Notes: generated from the letters alone by a model not told the origin. A stretch of DNA of 52,816 bases from an uncultured Bacteroidota bacterium (GCA_903891085.1 CAITDJ010000125.1:1-52816), one strand, 5' to 3'; shown: positions 26,800-36,370, numbered from the stretch's first letter. A program made the numbers and translations.

Positions 26800-28356
26800 A
26801 TGATTGGAAAAACAATTAATAACTACCTAATTGAGCGTAAACTCGGCGATGGCGGTATGGGTGAAGTTTATTATGCCAGACATAATAAAGTTGATCGTGA
26901 GGTTGCAATCAAAGTACTCTATAGTCACCTTTTTTCTAACGAAAATATCCATAACAGGTTTAAAAACGAAGCCAATGCATTAATCAAGCTAAATCATCCG
27001 CATATTGTTAAAATATTTGATTATGTTGAGCAGGAAAATTTTGCCTGTCTGATAATGGAGTATATTAATGGTTACTCGTTGGATGCTTATATTTCGCAGG
27101 TTTCGGGCCCATTACCTTCCCAAAAAGCTACTTCGATTATTTGTTCAGTGTTGGATGCAGTGCAATATGCACATGACAATAATGTATATCACCGTGATAT
27201 AAAGCCTGCCAACATAATGATTAGCAAGGATGGAAGTATTGTTAGAATAATGGATTTCGGGATTGCCAAACTGACAGATTCTAAGAATTTCAAAACAACG
27301 CATGCCAACACCCAATTGGGAACTCCTTTTTATATGAGCCCTGAACAGATCAAGGGTTTGCCTTTTACAAGGATGGGTGATGTTTATTCTTTGGGTGTTA
27401 CACTTTTCGAAATGGTTACTGGTAAATGCCCCTACCATCAAATTAATAGTTTGTTTGAACTGCAATCAAAAATTGTAAATGAACCGCTGCCTCTGACAAA
27501 TGAATACTATCCGGGTGTTAGTTTGAGAATTCAGAATGCAATAAACATAGCTACTCAGAAGTCTCCGGAAAACCGCTTTCAGAATTGTGATTTATTTAAA
27601 AACTACTTACTTGATAATGATGCGCCTGTTTTAACCAAATCAACTGCCAAAACAACTCCCAAATCAGCCCCGTCAAAACAAGATTTCGGGAATAAGAAGA
27701 AAACCCTGAATTGGTCAGTGTATCTGGTGTCAGGTGTGGCTGCGATAATCGTCATAATTCTTTTGTTCAAAATGATTACTAAAGAATCAAAACCCGAAAA
27801 GCAGAAATTTGAATATAACACCCAGGTTCCTATAACTACAAGTAAAATTGACTCTACTACCATAAAACCTATTGAACCAATCCAAAAAGTACTTTCTGTT
27901 CGGGAAAAAAATCAACTTTTAGTAAATGAATATGTTGCAAATAAGCAAGATGCCACTAAAATAATTCTTACACCTCGCAAAAAAGAAAAAATTACAAGTG
28001 AAATAGCTACGTTGAATTATTTGGTTACTATTGACGAATTGAGATCAAAATATGATATTCTTTTCGCTCCAAAACCTTTGGTTAAAATGCCAGCTGACAA
28101 TCAGATTTTGGCAGATTTTTGGATTTCATTAGGTCAAAAGAAAGAATTATGCCGGCAACCGTATGAAAGTCAAAAACAAATATCGGGAATCTCTATTGTC
28201 AATAAATACAAATATTCCGAAAATCCTCCAAAAGACATTGAAATTAAAGTCAATTTTGTGTTATCACCAATGGATGATGAAACAGATAAAACCGATTGTT
28301 CGGCAACCTTAAAGTATACTGTTTCAGGTAACGATTACAAACTGATAAGTAAGTAA
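26800..28356 (+). CDS. transmembrane Hanks-type Ser/Thr protein kinase
   Basis: The kinase domain (about residues 8-270) is complete: glycine loop GDGGMGEVY (16-24), VAIK with Lys38, catalytic loop HRDIKPAN with Asp132, DFG at 152-154, an activation segment rich in threonine and ending GTPFYMSPEQ, and the GDVYSLGV helix. A Lys/Ser/Pro-rich juxtamembrane linker (275-302) leads to one membrane helix (about 305-324) and an extracytoplasmic domain of about 195 residues. The ectodomain has no PASTA repeats and is not recognised, so the ligand is unknown. It heads a co-directional set with three FHA proteins and a PP2C phosphatase, its likely substrates, readers and antagonist. The next gene is 29 bases away. 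Confidence 0.92.
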   Translation: MIGKTINNYLIERKLGDGGMGEVYYARHNKVDREVAIKVLYSHLFSNENIHNRFKNEANALIKLNHPHIVKIFDYVEQENFACLIMEYINGYSLDAYISQVSGPLPSQKATSIICSVLDAVQYAHDNNVYHRDIKPANIMISKDGSIVRIMDFGIAKLTDSKNFKTTHANTQLGTPFYMSPEQIKGLPFTRMGDVYSLGVTLFEMVTGKCPYHQINSLFELQSKIVNEPLPLTNEYYPGVSLRIQNAINIATQKSPENRFQNCDLFKNYLLDNDAPVLTKSTAKTTPKSAPSKQDFGNKKKTLNWSVYLVSGVAAIIVIILLFKMITKESKPEKQKFEYNTQVPITTSKIDSTTIKPIEPIQKVLSVREKNQLLVNEYVANKQDATKIILTPRKKEKITSEIATLNYLVTIDELRSKYDILFAPKPLVKMPADNQILADFWISLGQKKELCRQPYESQKQISGISIVNKYKYSENPPKDIEIKVNFVLSPMDDETDKTDCSATLKYTVSGNDYKLISK

Positions 28357-28385
28357 ATATAACTATTATTCTATATCTCTTAAAA

Positions 28386-30203
28386 ATGAAAACAAGATTA
28401 TTTTACCTATTAATGGTTATTAGCCTGTGTTTTTATCAAAATAGTCATGCGCAGGAAACCTATGAGGGTGTAAGAAAAAATGTTCAGACTAATGAAGTAG
28501 ATGATGTTTCATATTCTGTTTCGGTGTCTTCAAATCAGAATACGTATTTTAACCACTATTCAATTTTTTCAAAACAGACAGGTGTGAAAAATGACACCAT
28601 GTATACGATTGATTTGAATTTCAATAAGGAGGATCATTCAATTCAAATAAACCATGCTGACAAACTTACAAATCAATCATCATCCAGAACGATTACATTC
28701 AGGCCCCTGTCATTTCTGATTAAGAAATCAGAAGCCAAACCAATTTATTGCATCAACAATTATTTGTCAAATGACACTTTATTGAGCGTCACTGAAGACA
28801 ATAAGTCATTCATGCTTTTTACAATTGCTGATACAATCAGCCCACTGTTTTTTCTGCACCAGGTAACCACCATTGATGGAAATTACCGGTTTGATCTTGA
28901 TAAATTTCGAAAATCATATTTAACTCCGCATCTTGTGCATGCAAGAGATTATTGGGAATGGTATAAAGCTGACTCAATTCAAAGAATGGAAAACCAATTA
29001 ATAGCTGATCAGAATAGGGCAAAATTTTTAGTTATTCAAACCCAGATAAATAGTGAAATTGGTGAAATAAATGCTGATTGCGACAGTCTGATAAAGAAAT
29101 TGAATGAAAGGAAAATAGCACTTCAGCTATCTGAAAAAATTGCCAGACCTGAATGGCAGACCATCTTCGTGCAAAAACTGGATCGGATTGTTACTCAAAA
29201 TCTGAAAAGAACATTTTGTTATGACACTGAAGTAAAGGGATCTTATAAAGTTATTTACGGTAGCGATAAAAAGATACAAATTAGCCGATCTATAAACACC
29301 GGTTCGAAGTTTTTTCCAGATACACAATGGTTAAAAGAAAGAACAAAGAATATTGAAGATGAAATCACTCAACTCAAACTTGAAAATGAGCGTGCATCAA
29401 TTATTGCCTATGATCCAAATTTGGTCATCAAGAACAAGCACGTCGAAAGATGTGAAAATTTGAGACTTGAATTAATAAGCTTCAATCTTTCATTTGAGAA
29501 TGAGTTTGCGCCAGCATTGAATGATGCCAGATCAAAACTGGCCAAAGAGTTTCCGGAAGATATGATAGATATTGCAACAATTTATGAATACACGTTTAAG
29601 TTTACGACTCATTCTGATATAGATAGATGGTTTTTAAGAAGAAGCGGCATCATTGATAAAAAGGATACAATAATTACAAATAAGGAAAATATTAATATTT
29701 TTTATGAAAAAAATCCAAAGGCAAAATATGGTAAATATGATGTCCGGTTAAATACTTCCTATCTGAATGACAGCATAATACTTGGGCCCGAACTTGATTT
29801 GGCTGATAGAAAGTATAAATATGTTACTCATGTTGGATTTAGCATGGGATCAATCCTGAGCAGTGGTGACTGGGTGTTAGGTAATGAAAGCTATTCAGGA
29901 ATGACAACCTATTGGAATGCATTTCTCATTTATCATCATTTTGGTGTATTTGGAGGTAAAACGCTGGGATCAAGTCCTGCCCCATTGAATTACAGTGAAT
30001 TTGGATTATATGTTGCTCCCGGCAATGTGTTGCATTTTAAATTTGGGTTAGCAAAGTACACTCAAATGAGTTTTCAAAGCAAAAGAGGTTTTCTTGCAGG
30101 GGTGAGTCTTATTTTTCCGGTTTTTCATATCGAAGCCGGATATAATTTATTGCTGGATTACCCATATGTTATGGCTGGATTCAATATTCCTATTAATTTC
30201 TAA
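28386..30203 (+). CDS. exported coiled-coil protein with possible C-terminal outer-membrane domain
   Basis: The 605-residue product has a signal peptide (MKTRLFYLLMVISLCF to SHAQ). Residues 20-190 are mainly beta, about 195-400 are charged helical with coiled-coil potential (two heptad-like stretches, LIADQNRAKF onward and LKERTKNIEDEITQLKLE), and the last 140 residues have alternating aromatic/glycine strands (HVGFSMGSIL, FGLYVAPGNVLHFKFGLAKY) ending AGFNIPINF. The terminal Phe and strand pattern suggest outer-membrane insertion, but the strands are too few for a confident barrel. It lies between the kinase and the zinc-ribbon FHA gene (29- and 23-base gaps), so it belongs to the operon. It may be the envelope output or structural partner of the kinase. 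No family recognised. Confidence 0.65.
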   Translation: MKTRLFYLLMVISLCFYQNSHAQETYEGVRKNVQTNEVDDVSYSVSVSSNQNTYFNHYSIFSKQTGVKNDTMYTIDLNFNKEDHSIQINHADKLTNQSSSRTITFRPLSFLIKKSEAKPIYCINNYLSNDTLLSVTEDNKSFMLFTIADTISPLFFLHQVTTIDGNYRFDLDKFRKSYLTPHLVHARDYWEWYKADSIQRMENQLIADQNRAKFLVIQTQINSEIGEINADCDSLIKKLNERKIALQLSEKIARPEWQTIFVQKLDRIVTQNLKRTFCYDTEVKGSYKVIYGSDKKIQISRSINTGSKFFPDTQWLKERTKNIEDEITQLKLENERASIIAYDPNLVIKNKHVERCENLRLELISFNLSFENEFAPALNDARSKLAKEFPEDMIDIATIYEYTFKFTTHSDIDRWFLRRSGIIDKKDTIITNKENINIFYEKNPKAKYGKYDVRLNTSYLNDSIILGPELDLADRKYKYVTHVGFSMGSILSSGDWVLGNESYSGMTTYWNAFLIYHHFGVFGGKTLGSSPAPLNYSEFGLYVAPGNVLHFKFGLAKYTQMSFQSKRGFLAGVSLIFPVFHIEAGYNLLLDYPYVMAGFNIPINF

Positions 30204-30226
30204 ATATTTCATAATCAATTAAATTA

Positions 30227-30844
30227 ATGAACATGGCAAACTTTAAAACATGCAACAACGGACATAACTTTGATGCTGATAAACACCCGGTTTGTCCTTA
30301 TTGTCCGAACAGTGTTACGAATTCTGATTACGAAAAGACCCTATCTGAATTTAAAAAAACACAGGTGTTCGAGGAACAAAGTGGAAATCAGTTTGACAAA
30401 ACCATGATTAATGAGGAAACAAGTGATTTTAAGAAAACATTAACTGGTTCGGATGCAACGCAACATCCATTTAGCAGAACAACCATCGCTTCGAAAAATG
30501 AACCAAGTGCTGGTGGAAGTGCCACCATTTTTCAATCCGAAAAAAGAAGAATAGTAGGCTGGCTGGTAACCTTTAGCCTTGATGAATTTGGTCAGGACTA
30601 TCGATTATATGTAGGTAAAAACATCATAGGTTCAGATGCAAAAGCTGATATTTTGGTAATTGATTCATCCGTTTCCGGGAATCATGCTACTATTTTATTT
30701 AGGGAAAATGAATTCCTGATCAAGGATAATTTTTCCACAAACGGCACAAAAATCAATGGTATCATGGCTGATGAAGGAAAGTTAAAGGACGGCGATGAAT
30801 TAAAGTGTGGAAATTCAATATTTAAATTTAAGACAGTATTTTAA
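30227..30844 (+). CDS. zinc-ribbon FHA-domain protein with threonine-rich linker
   Basis: The cytoplasmic 205-residue protein has three parts. Residues 9-26 form a zinc ribbon with ligands Cys9, His13, Cys23 and Cys26 (C-x3-H-x9-C-x2-C). Residues 33-105 are a polar linker carrying regularly spaced basic-Thr-hydrophobic sites (Thr38, Thr45, Thr59, Thr71, Thr85, Thr100). Residues 112-205 form an FHA domain (IIGSDAKADI, VSGNHATI, STNGTKING). The FHA arginine normally in GR is Ser136 here. The layout recalls GarA/OdhI, where the kinase phosphorylates a threonine tail that its own FHA domain then binds. The Met at 30233 is an alternative start. The PP2C gene follows with no gap. Confidence 0.85.
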   Translation: MNMANFKTCNNGHNFDADKHPVCPYCPNSVTNSDYEKTLSEFKKTQVFEEQSGNQFDKTMINEETSDFKKTLTGSDATQHPFSRTTIASKNEPSAGGSATIFQSEKRRIVGWLVTFSLDEFGQDYRLYVGKNIIGSDAKADILVIDSSVSGNHATILFRENEFLIKDNFSTNGTKINGIMADEGKLKDGDELKCGNSIFKFKTVF

Positions 30845-31810
30845 TTGAATATAGATACTTTTAATATCATCATTGGCAATGCAACAGATGTAGGTCAAAT
30901 GCGGGAGCATAATGAAGATTATATGGCCCACTTTGAAACACCTTTTGGATATTGCATCATCGTGTGCGATGGGATGGGAGGGCATGCAGCAGGTGATATT
31001 GCATCGCAAGGAGCTATCGACTCAATAAAGCGCTATTTGCAGGATGGAAAGGTTACCATGCTTGACACACCAAATTCTATACAGAATGCCATCGAATTTG
31101 CCAATTATAAACTTCGCGAAATGGTGAAGCAAAATCAGGCACTTTACGGCATGGGTACAACCTGTGTATTGGCTCTTTTTCAGAAAACAGAAATGTTTAT
31201 CGCCCATGCCGGTGACAGTCGGCTTTATCTTATCAGAAATAATAAAATTGAACAACTCTCAAAAGATCATTCAACGGTTCAAAATTTAATTGACGCAGGG
31301 GTATTGACTGCATCAGAAGCACTTGTAAGCGAAAAGCGAAACCAAATTACAAAAGCGATCGGTATATTTGATAAAGTTGATCCTACCGTCACAAAAGAAG
31401 CAATCGGTCTAAAACAAAATGATAAAATACTTTTGTGTAGTGACGGACTTACTGCCCATGTGTCGGATGCAGAGATTCAGGAAATAGTAAATGCGAATGC
31501 TGATGTCCAGGATGCCGCATTGAAACTGATTGAAAAGGCAAATGCAGGCGGTGGTTCAGACAATATTACTGTACAATTAATCCAATATAATGGTAAATCA
31601 TTCAACGATAATAAGAAATCTCACAAAAAGAAAATCATTAAAATGGTTTCTATACCAATACTTATTATTTTGATGATATTATTTGCCTACCAGCAATGGG
31701 GAACAAAGTTATTTAAAAAAGTCATGAAAAAGGAGACTGTTGTGCCGGTGAAGAGTGATGTAAACGTTAGTTATGATAGTATCGTTGAAATTGAAAAACA
31801 TGCAGAATAG
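30845..31810 (+). CDS. membrane-anchored PP2C-type Ser/Thr phosphatase
   Basis: The product removes phosphate from Ser/Thr and is the expected antagonist of the kinase at 26800. The PP2C fold (about residues 5-245) shows TDVGQMREHNEDY with Asp25, CDGMGGHAAGD with Asp42, GTTCVLAL, AHAGDSRLYL, CSDGLTAH and GGSDNITVQ; these supply the metal-binding aspartates. A Lys-rich linker leads to one membrane helix (about 262-282), and a short tail lies outside. The start is TTG directly after the stop of the FHA gene with zero spacing. No other start fits, because upstream is a stop and the next ATG cuts into the TDVG motif, so translation is probably coupled. Confidence 0.9.
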   Translation: MNIDTFNIIIGNATDVGQMREHNEDYMAHFETPFGYCIIVCDGMGGHAAGDIASQGAIDSIKRYLQDGKVTMLDTPNSIQNAIEFANYKLREMVKQNQALYGMGTTCVLALFQKTEMFIAHAGDSRLYLIRNNKIEQLSKDHSTVQNLIDAGVLTASEALVSEKRNQITKAIGIFDKVDPTVTKEAIGLKQNDKILLCSDGLTAHVSDAEIQEIVNANADVQDAALKLIEKANAGGGSDNITVQLIQYNGKSFNDNKKSHKKKIIKMVSIPILIILMILFAYQQWGTKLFKKVMKKETVVPVKSDVNVSYDSIVEIEKHAE

Positions 31811-32035
31811 TTGAAAATATTTTAAGTTGAGTTATTTGCTGAATAAGTAATAATAGTAGTTTAAATTTTGAACATTTAAGCAGGGTAGAAACATAAAATC
31901 ACGGTTTTCGAATCGTTTACACTCTGGTAATCATGTTTTTGGTTGAAATCCTATAGGGTTTTATAATGAAGTATTTATCAGTAATTTTTATTAGTAATCA
32001 TGAATGAATTCATTTATTAATTTAATAAAAAACTT

Positions 32036-33463
32036 ATGAAATCAATTATCAAGATTGGCAGAGACTCAAGTAATGATATTCAAATAAACGAACCTCGGAT
32101 TAGTCGCAATCATGCGGTGATCACTGATTTGGGAGGTGGTTATTTTGAAATAAAGGATTTGGGAAGCACAAATGGAACTTTTGTGAATGGTGAACGAATT
32201 ACAGCCAAAAAAATTAGAATCGAAGACAAGGTTGAAGTTGCTTCCAGTATCGTAAACTGGTTTCCGGCTTTCAGTAAATCTGGTCCCATTCAGCCATCAA
32301 CGATTCAGGAAGAACCCTATGCAAAGATATGTAAGTCTATCACGGTGGGTTCTTCAACACAAAATGATATCGTGATTCCTGAGAGTTTTATTTCGAATCA
32401 TCACGCCAAGATTTCATTGTTAAAAAACGGTGATTATTTCATTGAGGATCTGGCAAGCAGCAATGGAACTTTCGTCAATGGAAGTAAGGTAATCTCAAAG
32501 AATTTTACAAAAACGGATGTGGTTAAAATTGCCTCCGCTGATTTACCCAGGAATTGGTTTCAACATAAAAAAATTCAATATAACATATTGAAAGAAAATA
32601 AGAAAACTATCATTTTCACTTTCTCAATAGCGATTATAATAGCCGGTACAATCCTGATTTATTTAAATAGCTGCAAATGGTTTGATTTCGGATGTCAGCT
32701 ATCGTCACAACAGATCTATCAGGAGAATGAAGCCAGTTTGGTGCGCATTGTGCACGATTATTATTATACAATTGACTATCAGGGAGTGAAATACTTCATA
32801 GGCAAAAACAAACTATTTAAAGTAATAGAGGCCAATACCAGCAAAGAAAATCTACTGCCATTTAACTCAGTAACAGGAAGCGGTTGTTTCATTAAAGACG
32901 ATGGAACGATGATTACATCCGTTTTCATTGTTAATCCCTGGTTAAATGAGGCAGAAAAAACCTCCATGCTTGAAGGAATAATAGAAAGCAGAACGATAGA
33001 TGGATTTTCATTGGATCAGAATTATACCGTGTGCGGTGAAACATCCAGTCTGTCATGGTTGTCAAATGGGGTGGTGAACAACGATCAGAACTATATAGCT
33101 GCCTCCTCTTTGGTTTCATGTCAACTTTCGGAAGAGAGCAGTAACACCATACAATCAATAAAAAAAGCACTTCCTGAAAATGTTGGGGTGGTCGATTTTT
33201 ATTTCGACACTCAAAATGCAAATCATTTACACAAGACCAAACACTATTTTTACTGTACCCAGAACCCGATGGCGTCGAATGCAATACTTCAGGATACTTT
33301 CTTTTCCGCCAAAGAAAACTTTGACATAAATACAATGAAATCTGCCCCGGTGAATAAGCAATTGCCTGCATTATCTGAAGGCAGCGTTGTGTTAAATGAC
33401 AGAGGTGAATTGATAGGTATTGTGCAGAAAAATACAGTCGTCTTCATACAAAAGAACTATTAA
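32036..33463 (+). CDS. tandem-FHA membrane protein with degenerate trypsin-like ectodomain
   Basis: Two cytoplasmic FHA domains (about residues 3-75 and 98-172) precede one membrane helix (about 191-210) and an outer domain (228-475). FHA1 is canonical (IGRDSSNDI, ISRNHAVI, STNGTFVNG). FHA2 keeps NHHAKI and SSNGTFVNG but has VGSS instead of GR. The ectodomain resembles HtrA-type serine proteases: GSGCFIKDDGTMITS (281-295) matches GSGFxxxxDGxxxT, and EGSVVLNDRGELIGI (448-462) matches the nucleophile region. However, the histidine position reads Phe and the serine position reads Glu, so it is probably non-catalytic and binds a ligand. It lies 225 bases after the phosphatase and 18 before the FHA-TM2 gene, and should link cytoplasmic phospho-signals to the periplasm. 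Confidence 0.82.
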   Translation: MKSIIKIGRDSSNDIQINEPRISRNHAVITDLGGGYFEIKDLGSTNGTFVNGERITAKKIRIEDKVEVASSIVNWFPAFSKSGPIQPSTIQEEPYAKICKSITVGSSTQNDIVIPESFISNHHAKISLLKNGDYFIEDLASSNGTFVNGSKVISKNFTKTDVVKIASADLPRNWFQHKKIQYNILKENKKTIIFTFSIAIIIAGTILIYLNSCKWFDFGCQLSSQQIYQENEASLVRIVHDYYYTIDYQGVKYFIGKNKLFKVIEANTSKENLLPFNSVTGSGCFIKDDGTMITSVFIVNPWLNEAEKTSMLEGIIESRTIDGFSLDQNYTVCGETSSLSWLSNGVVNNDQNYIAASSLVSCQLSEESSNTIQSIKKALPENVGVVDFYFDTQNANHLHKTKHYFYCTQNPMASNAILQDTFFSAKENFDINTMKSAPVNKQLPALSEGSVVLNDRGELIGIVQKNTVVFIQKNY

Positions 33464-33481
33464 CATAAATAAAAACAAGCC

Positions 33482-34162
33482 ATGCAAACATATAATATTG
33501 GAAGAAACACTTCAAACAACATTATACTCGACGACAAAATGGTGAGTCGTCAGCATGCTCAAATAATAGTTTTTGATAACGGTCAAGTAGTTATTAAGGA
33601 TTTGGGAAGCAGCAATGGTACTTTCGTTAATGGAAACAAAATCAATGATTTTCAACTTAAGCCGGGCGATATTGTAAAGTGTGCGAATGTGTTTTTAAAC
33701 TGGCAGCAGCATATCGATGCCACCAATCAAAGTAGCAATATTGCTGCATCTGAAATAATCCAACCGCCAAAAAGAAACAATGATCAAAACTATTCGAGAG
33801 AACCATTGCAAAATGAAAGTAGATTATTAATAAGTTCATCCATCGCTGATAATTTACCAGCCATGGTGAGAAATGAACTGGCATCGCTTTCAGCACAAAA
33901 ACAGGAAGAATTTGTTGAAGAATACAAAAGAAAGCGAAAATCAGTTGCCTTGGCTTACATCTTGATGTTGCCGATTTTTTTCCTTTTACATTATGGCTAT
34001 CTGCGAAAATGGGGACTTCAGTTTCTTTTTTGGTTTACTGCGGGTGGCATGGGTGTTTGGTGGTTTATTGATTTATTTAGAACATATGGTATGGTTCAGG
34101 ATTATAATAAAGATGTAGCAGTTGAGGTAATTAGAAACCTAAAAGCGATTTCTAATTACTGA
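33482..34162 (+). CDS. FHA-TM2 membrane protein
   Basis: An N-terminal canonical FHA domain (about residues 2-70; IGRNTSNNI, VSRQHAQI, SSNGTFVNG) is followed by a polar linker. A TM2 domain comes next (about 155-215): a basic KRKRKS before the first helix VALAYILMLPIFFLL, a short YGYLRKWG turn and a second helix ending WWFIDLF, the TM2 signature. Both termini are cytoplasmic. TM2 proteins are poorly characterised membrane anchors; here it would tether a phospho-threonine reader to the inner membrane. The gap to the tandem-FHA gene is 18 bases, so they are probably translated from one transcript, and the FHA domains are clearly paralogous. Confidence 0.85.
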   Translation: MQTYNIGRNTSNNIILDDKMVSRQHAQIIVFDNGQVVIKDLGSSNGTFVNGNKINDFQLKPGDIVKCANVFLNWQQHIDATNQSSNIAASEIIQPPKRNNDQNYSREPLQNESRLLISSSIADNLPAMVRNELASLSAQKQEEFVEEYKRKRKSVALAYILMLPIFFLLHYGYLRKWGLQFLFWFTAGGMGVWWFIDLFRTYGMVQDYNKDVAVEVIRNLKAISNY

Positions 34163-34274
34163 GATGCTATTGTAATTCTTTGCCTAATCAATTCAATTTG
34201 AAAATGGTCAAAACTATCATATTATCTCAAATTGAAATATCATCATTTTTTTTTAAAAATTAATACGTTGTATC

Positions 34275-36296
34275 ATGGAAACAAAGAAGTTAACTGGATT
34301 ATTTGTTTTGGTTGTCGTATTGTTTTTAATTCCATTTTTTGGATTTACGCAAACGGTGAATGTATCTAATATTCACTTCAGGATTATTGACGATAAGATT
34401 GAAGTTTTCTACGATTTACCAATAAATATGGATTCAGTGATGGTGAAACTTGTCTTTCGCAAAGAAACTGATCCTAAATTTAAATATGCCCCTAAATTTG
34501 TCAAGGGTGACGTTGGCGAAGGGATTTATTCTGGTCCAAACAGGAAAATTGTCTGGAATTATTTAAAAGAACCAGATTATGTATTTACAGGTTCGGGATT
34601 CTATTTTGACCTAAGTGCCAAAGTAATTCCGAAAAAACCAAAGGCAGTGCCAGAAAGTGTGGCATTGAAGGAGAATATTCAGGCAGATGAAAAACCAGCA
34701 GTCCTAAGCCAAAAGCAGGAACCAGTCGCAATAGAACCTGATAAAATTGAAAAAACAGATTTACCTGAAGTTGCAATAGTTCCTGACGAAAATCAAACTC
34801 AGGAGGATAATGTCGTTAATCCTTCAGTTGAAATGACAAATTTGGGTTCTGATTCGCTGATTATTAAACCAGAAGAAGCGAAATTGGAAGACAACGCAGC
34901 GAATATTGTTGTTCCGGTACCTGTAATTGAAAATACCCCTGAAATTGTCGAACCAAAGGAAGTGATTGATCCTGTGGTGAATAATGAAGTCTCAATTGAA
35001 CCAGAACAGCCAAAAACAGAAGTAGTTACCAATGGAGAAGTTTTGAATAACGAGGTAAAAAAACCTGATGAAAAGTTAGTTGAACCATCGGTGACAGCCA
35101 TGGCTGATGTGCCCGAGAAGGTTACCGGCAAAGCAAAGGTTCGGTTTTCAAAAGACAATGCCAATGCCGGAATTGATTATGAAAGAAGTTCTTTGTGCAT
35201 GTTTATGATTAGTGATACCAGCCGTACCTTCGCAAATGTAATTGAAGATGCAGCCAATACATATCCATTACCTGAAAAGTTCAATGATCACAATTTGAAT
35301 GTTAAAACCATCAAATGTGCTGACAAACTTGATGATCCGGAAATTTTTATCGATGATTTTTTTAATCGTAACAATGTTGCCAAAGAATTGGTGGCATTGT
35401 GGTTTAACAGGAGTGAATCCGGTGGTTTCGATATGAGTCTTATATCCGAACGTGGACGGTACGATGCTTCAGAAATGGAGGCAAATATCGCGAAAATGGC
35501 TGAAAGAGGTATGGCACAACTCGCAGATGCAGGTGAAGAATTGATTGATAATACTTTCATCGTTGTAAATGATTTCAGGTATGTAAACAAAGAGGAAACT
35601 GCCAACAAGATAAAAGCCGGCTTCAAAATATACAATATGGCTTCCAGCTTTATTCCTGGTGCACCCGACCTTTCAACTGCCACCCAAATCGCGTCTGTGG
35701 GCTTAACAGTTGCAGGGAAAGGTTATGTAATTAAAACAACCTCTTATTTGTTTCGATTGGTATGGAATAGTGAGATTGCAAATGATTTTTACACCAATTA
35801 CTGGACTTCCGATGATAAACCGGATGCTCAAAAAAAGGCTGAATTTGACAGAGCAAATCTTTTTAAATTGAGGTACGTGGGTTATGAGGTGTCTTTGGCC
35901 GACCTTCAGTCAACAATTTTCACGACAAAATCAGAAGAAGAACTTATAAAGATAGCAACGATTAGGGGAGTAGATGCCAGTATCGCAAAACTGCAACGGA
36001 AATATGAAGAATTCAGGACAAAGACTCCATTGACAAGTGGTTCCCCGATATCGGCGCAGATTGGATTAAAAGAAGGTTTGGAGGATGATGATAAATTTGA
36101 GGTGTTGGAACAAACAATGGATAGTGAAGGTAAAACCATTTTCCAAAGGGTTGGTGTAATAAAAGTGGAAGGAGATCAAATCTGGGACAATCGTTTTATG
36201 GCAGGTGAAGATCAGGATGCGAATAAGAATGGGTACACTCTTTTTAAAGGAAAAATTGAATTTGAAAAGGGATTGTTAATCCGACAGATTGATTGA
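34275..36296 (+). CDS. large exported protein with Pro/Glu-rich linker, conserved but uncharacterised
   Basis: After a signal peptide (1-26) comes a beta domain (about 27-115; VSNIHFRIIDDKIEVFYDL, GDVGEGIYSGPNRKIVWNYL), a type I see in other Bacteroidota exported proteins. An extended Pro/Glu/Val-rich linker of about 165 residues (120-285) follows. The C-terminal domain (290-673) is well ordered, with FNRSESGGFDMSLISERG, AGEELIDNTFIVVNDFRYV, a mildly hydrophobic stretch (AGKGYVIKTTSYLFRLVW) and the end VGVIKVEGDQIWDNRFM. The long linker could span the periplasm. The LPP20-like lipoprotein follows after 74 bases, and I believe similar pairs occur in other Bacteroidota. It may be the envelope effector of the phospho-signalling set; function unknown. 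Confidence 0.7.
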   Translation: METKKLTGLFVLVVVLFLIPFFGFTQTVNVSNIHFRIIDDKIEVFYDLPINMDSVMVKLVFRKETDPKFKYAPKFVKGDVGEGIYSGPNRKIVWNYLKEPDYVFTGSGFYFDLSAKVIPKKPKAVPESVALKENIQADEKPAVLSQKQEPVAIEPDKIEKTDLPEVAIVPDENQTQEDNVVNPSVEMTNLGSDSLIIKPEEAKLEDNAANIVVPVPVIENTPEIVEPKEVIDPVVNNEVSIEPEQPKTEVVTNGEVLNNEVKKPDEKLVEPSVTAMADVPEKVTGKAKVRFSKDNANAGIDYERSSLCMFMISDTSRTFANVIEDAANTYPLPEKFNDHNLNVKTIKCADKLDDPEIFIDDFFNRNNVAKELVALWFNRSESGGFDMSLISERGRYDASEMEANIAKMAERGMAQLADAGEELIDNTFIVVNDFRYVNKEETANKIKAGFKIYNMASSFIPGAPDLSTATQIASVGLTVAGKGYVIKTTSYLFRLVWNSEIANDFYTNYWTSDDKPDAQKKAEFDRANLFKLRYVGYEVSLADLQSTIFTTKSEEELIKIATIRGVDASIAKLQRKYEEFRTKTPLTSGSPISAQIGLKEGLEDDDKFEVLEQTMDSEGKTIFQRVGVIKVEGDQIWDNRFMAGEDQDANKNGYTLFKGKIEFEKGLLIRQID

Positions 36297-36370
36297 TAAT
36301 TTTTGATCGATTATTATAATACTTGTTAAATAATTGGCTATAAATATATTCCGACTATTCGGATTCTACT

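Noticed and set aside
34799..35164. Long antisense open frame in the 34275 gene
   Set aside because: It mirrors the Pro/Glu/Val-rich linker, whose codons give Ser/Thr/Phe-rich reverse frames; there is no start context or domain.
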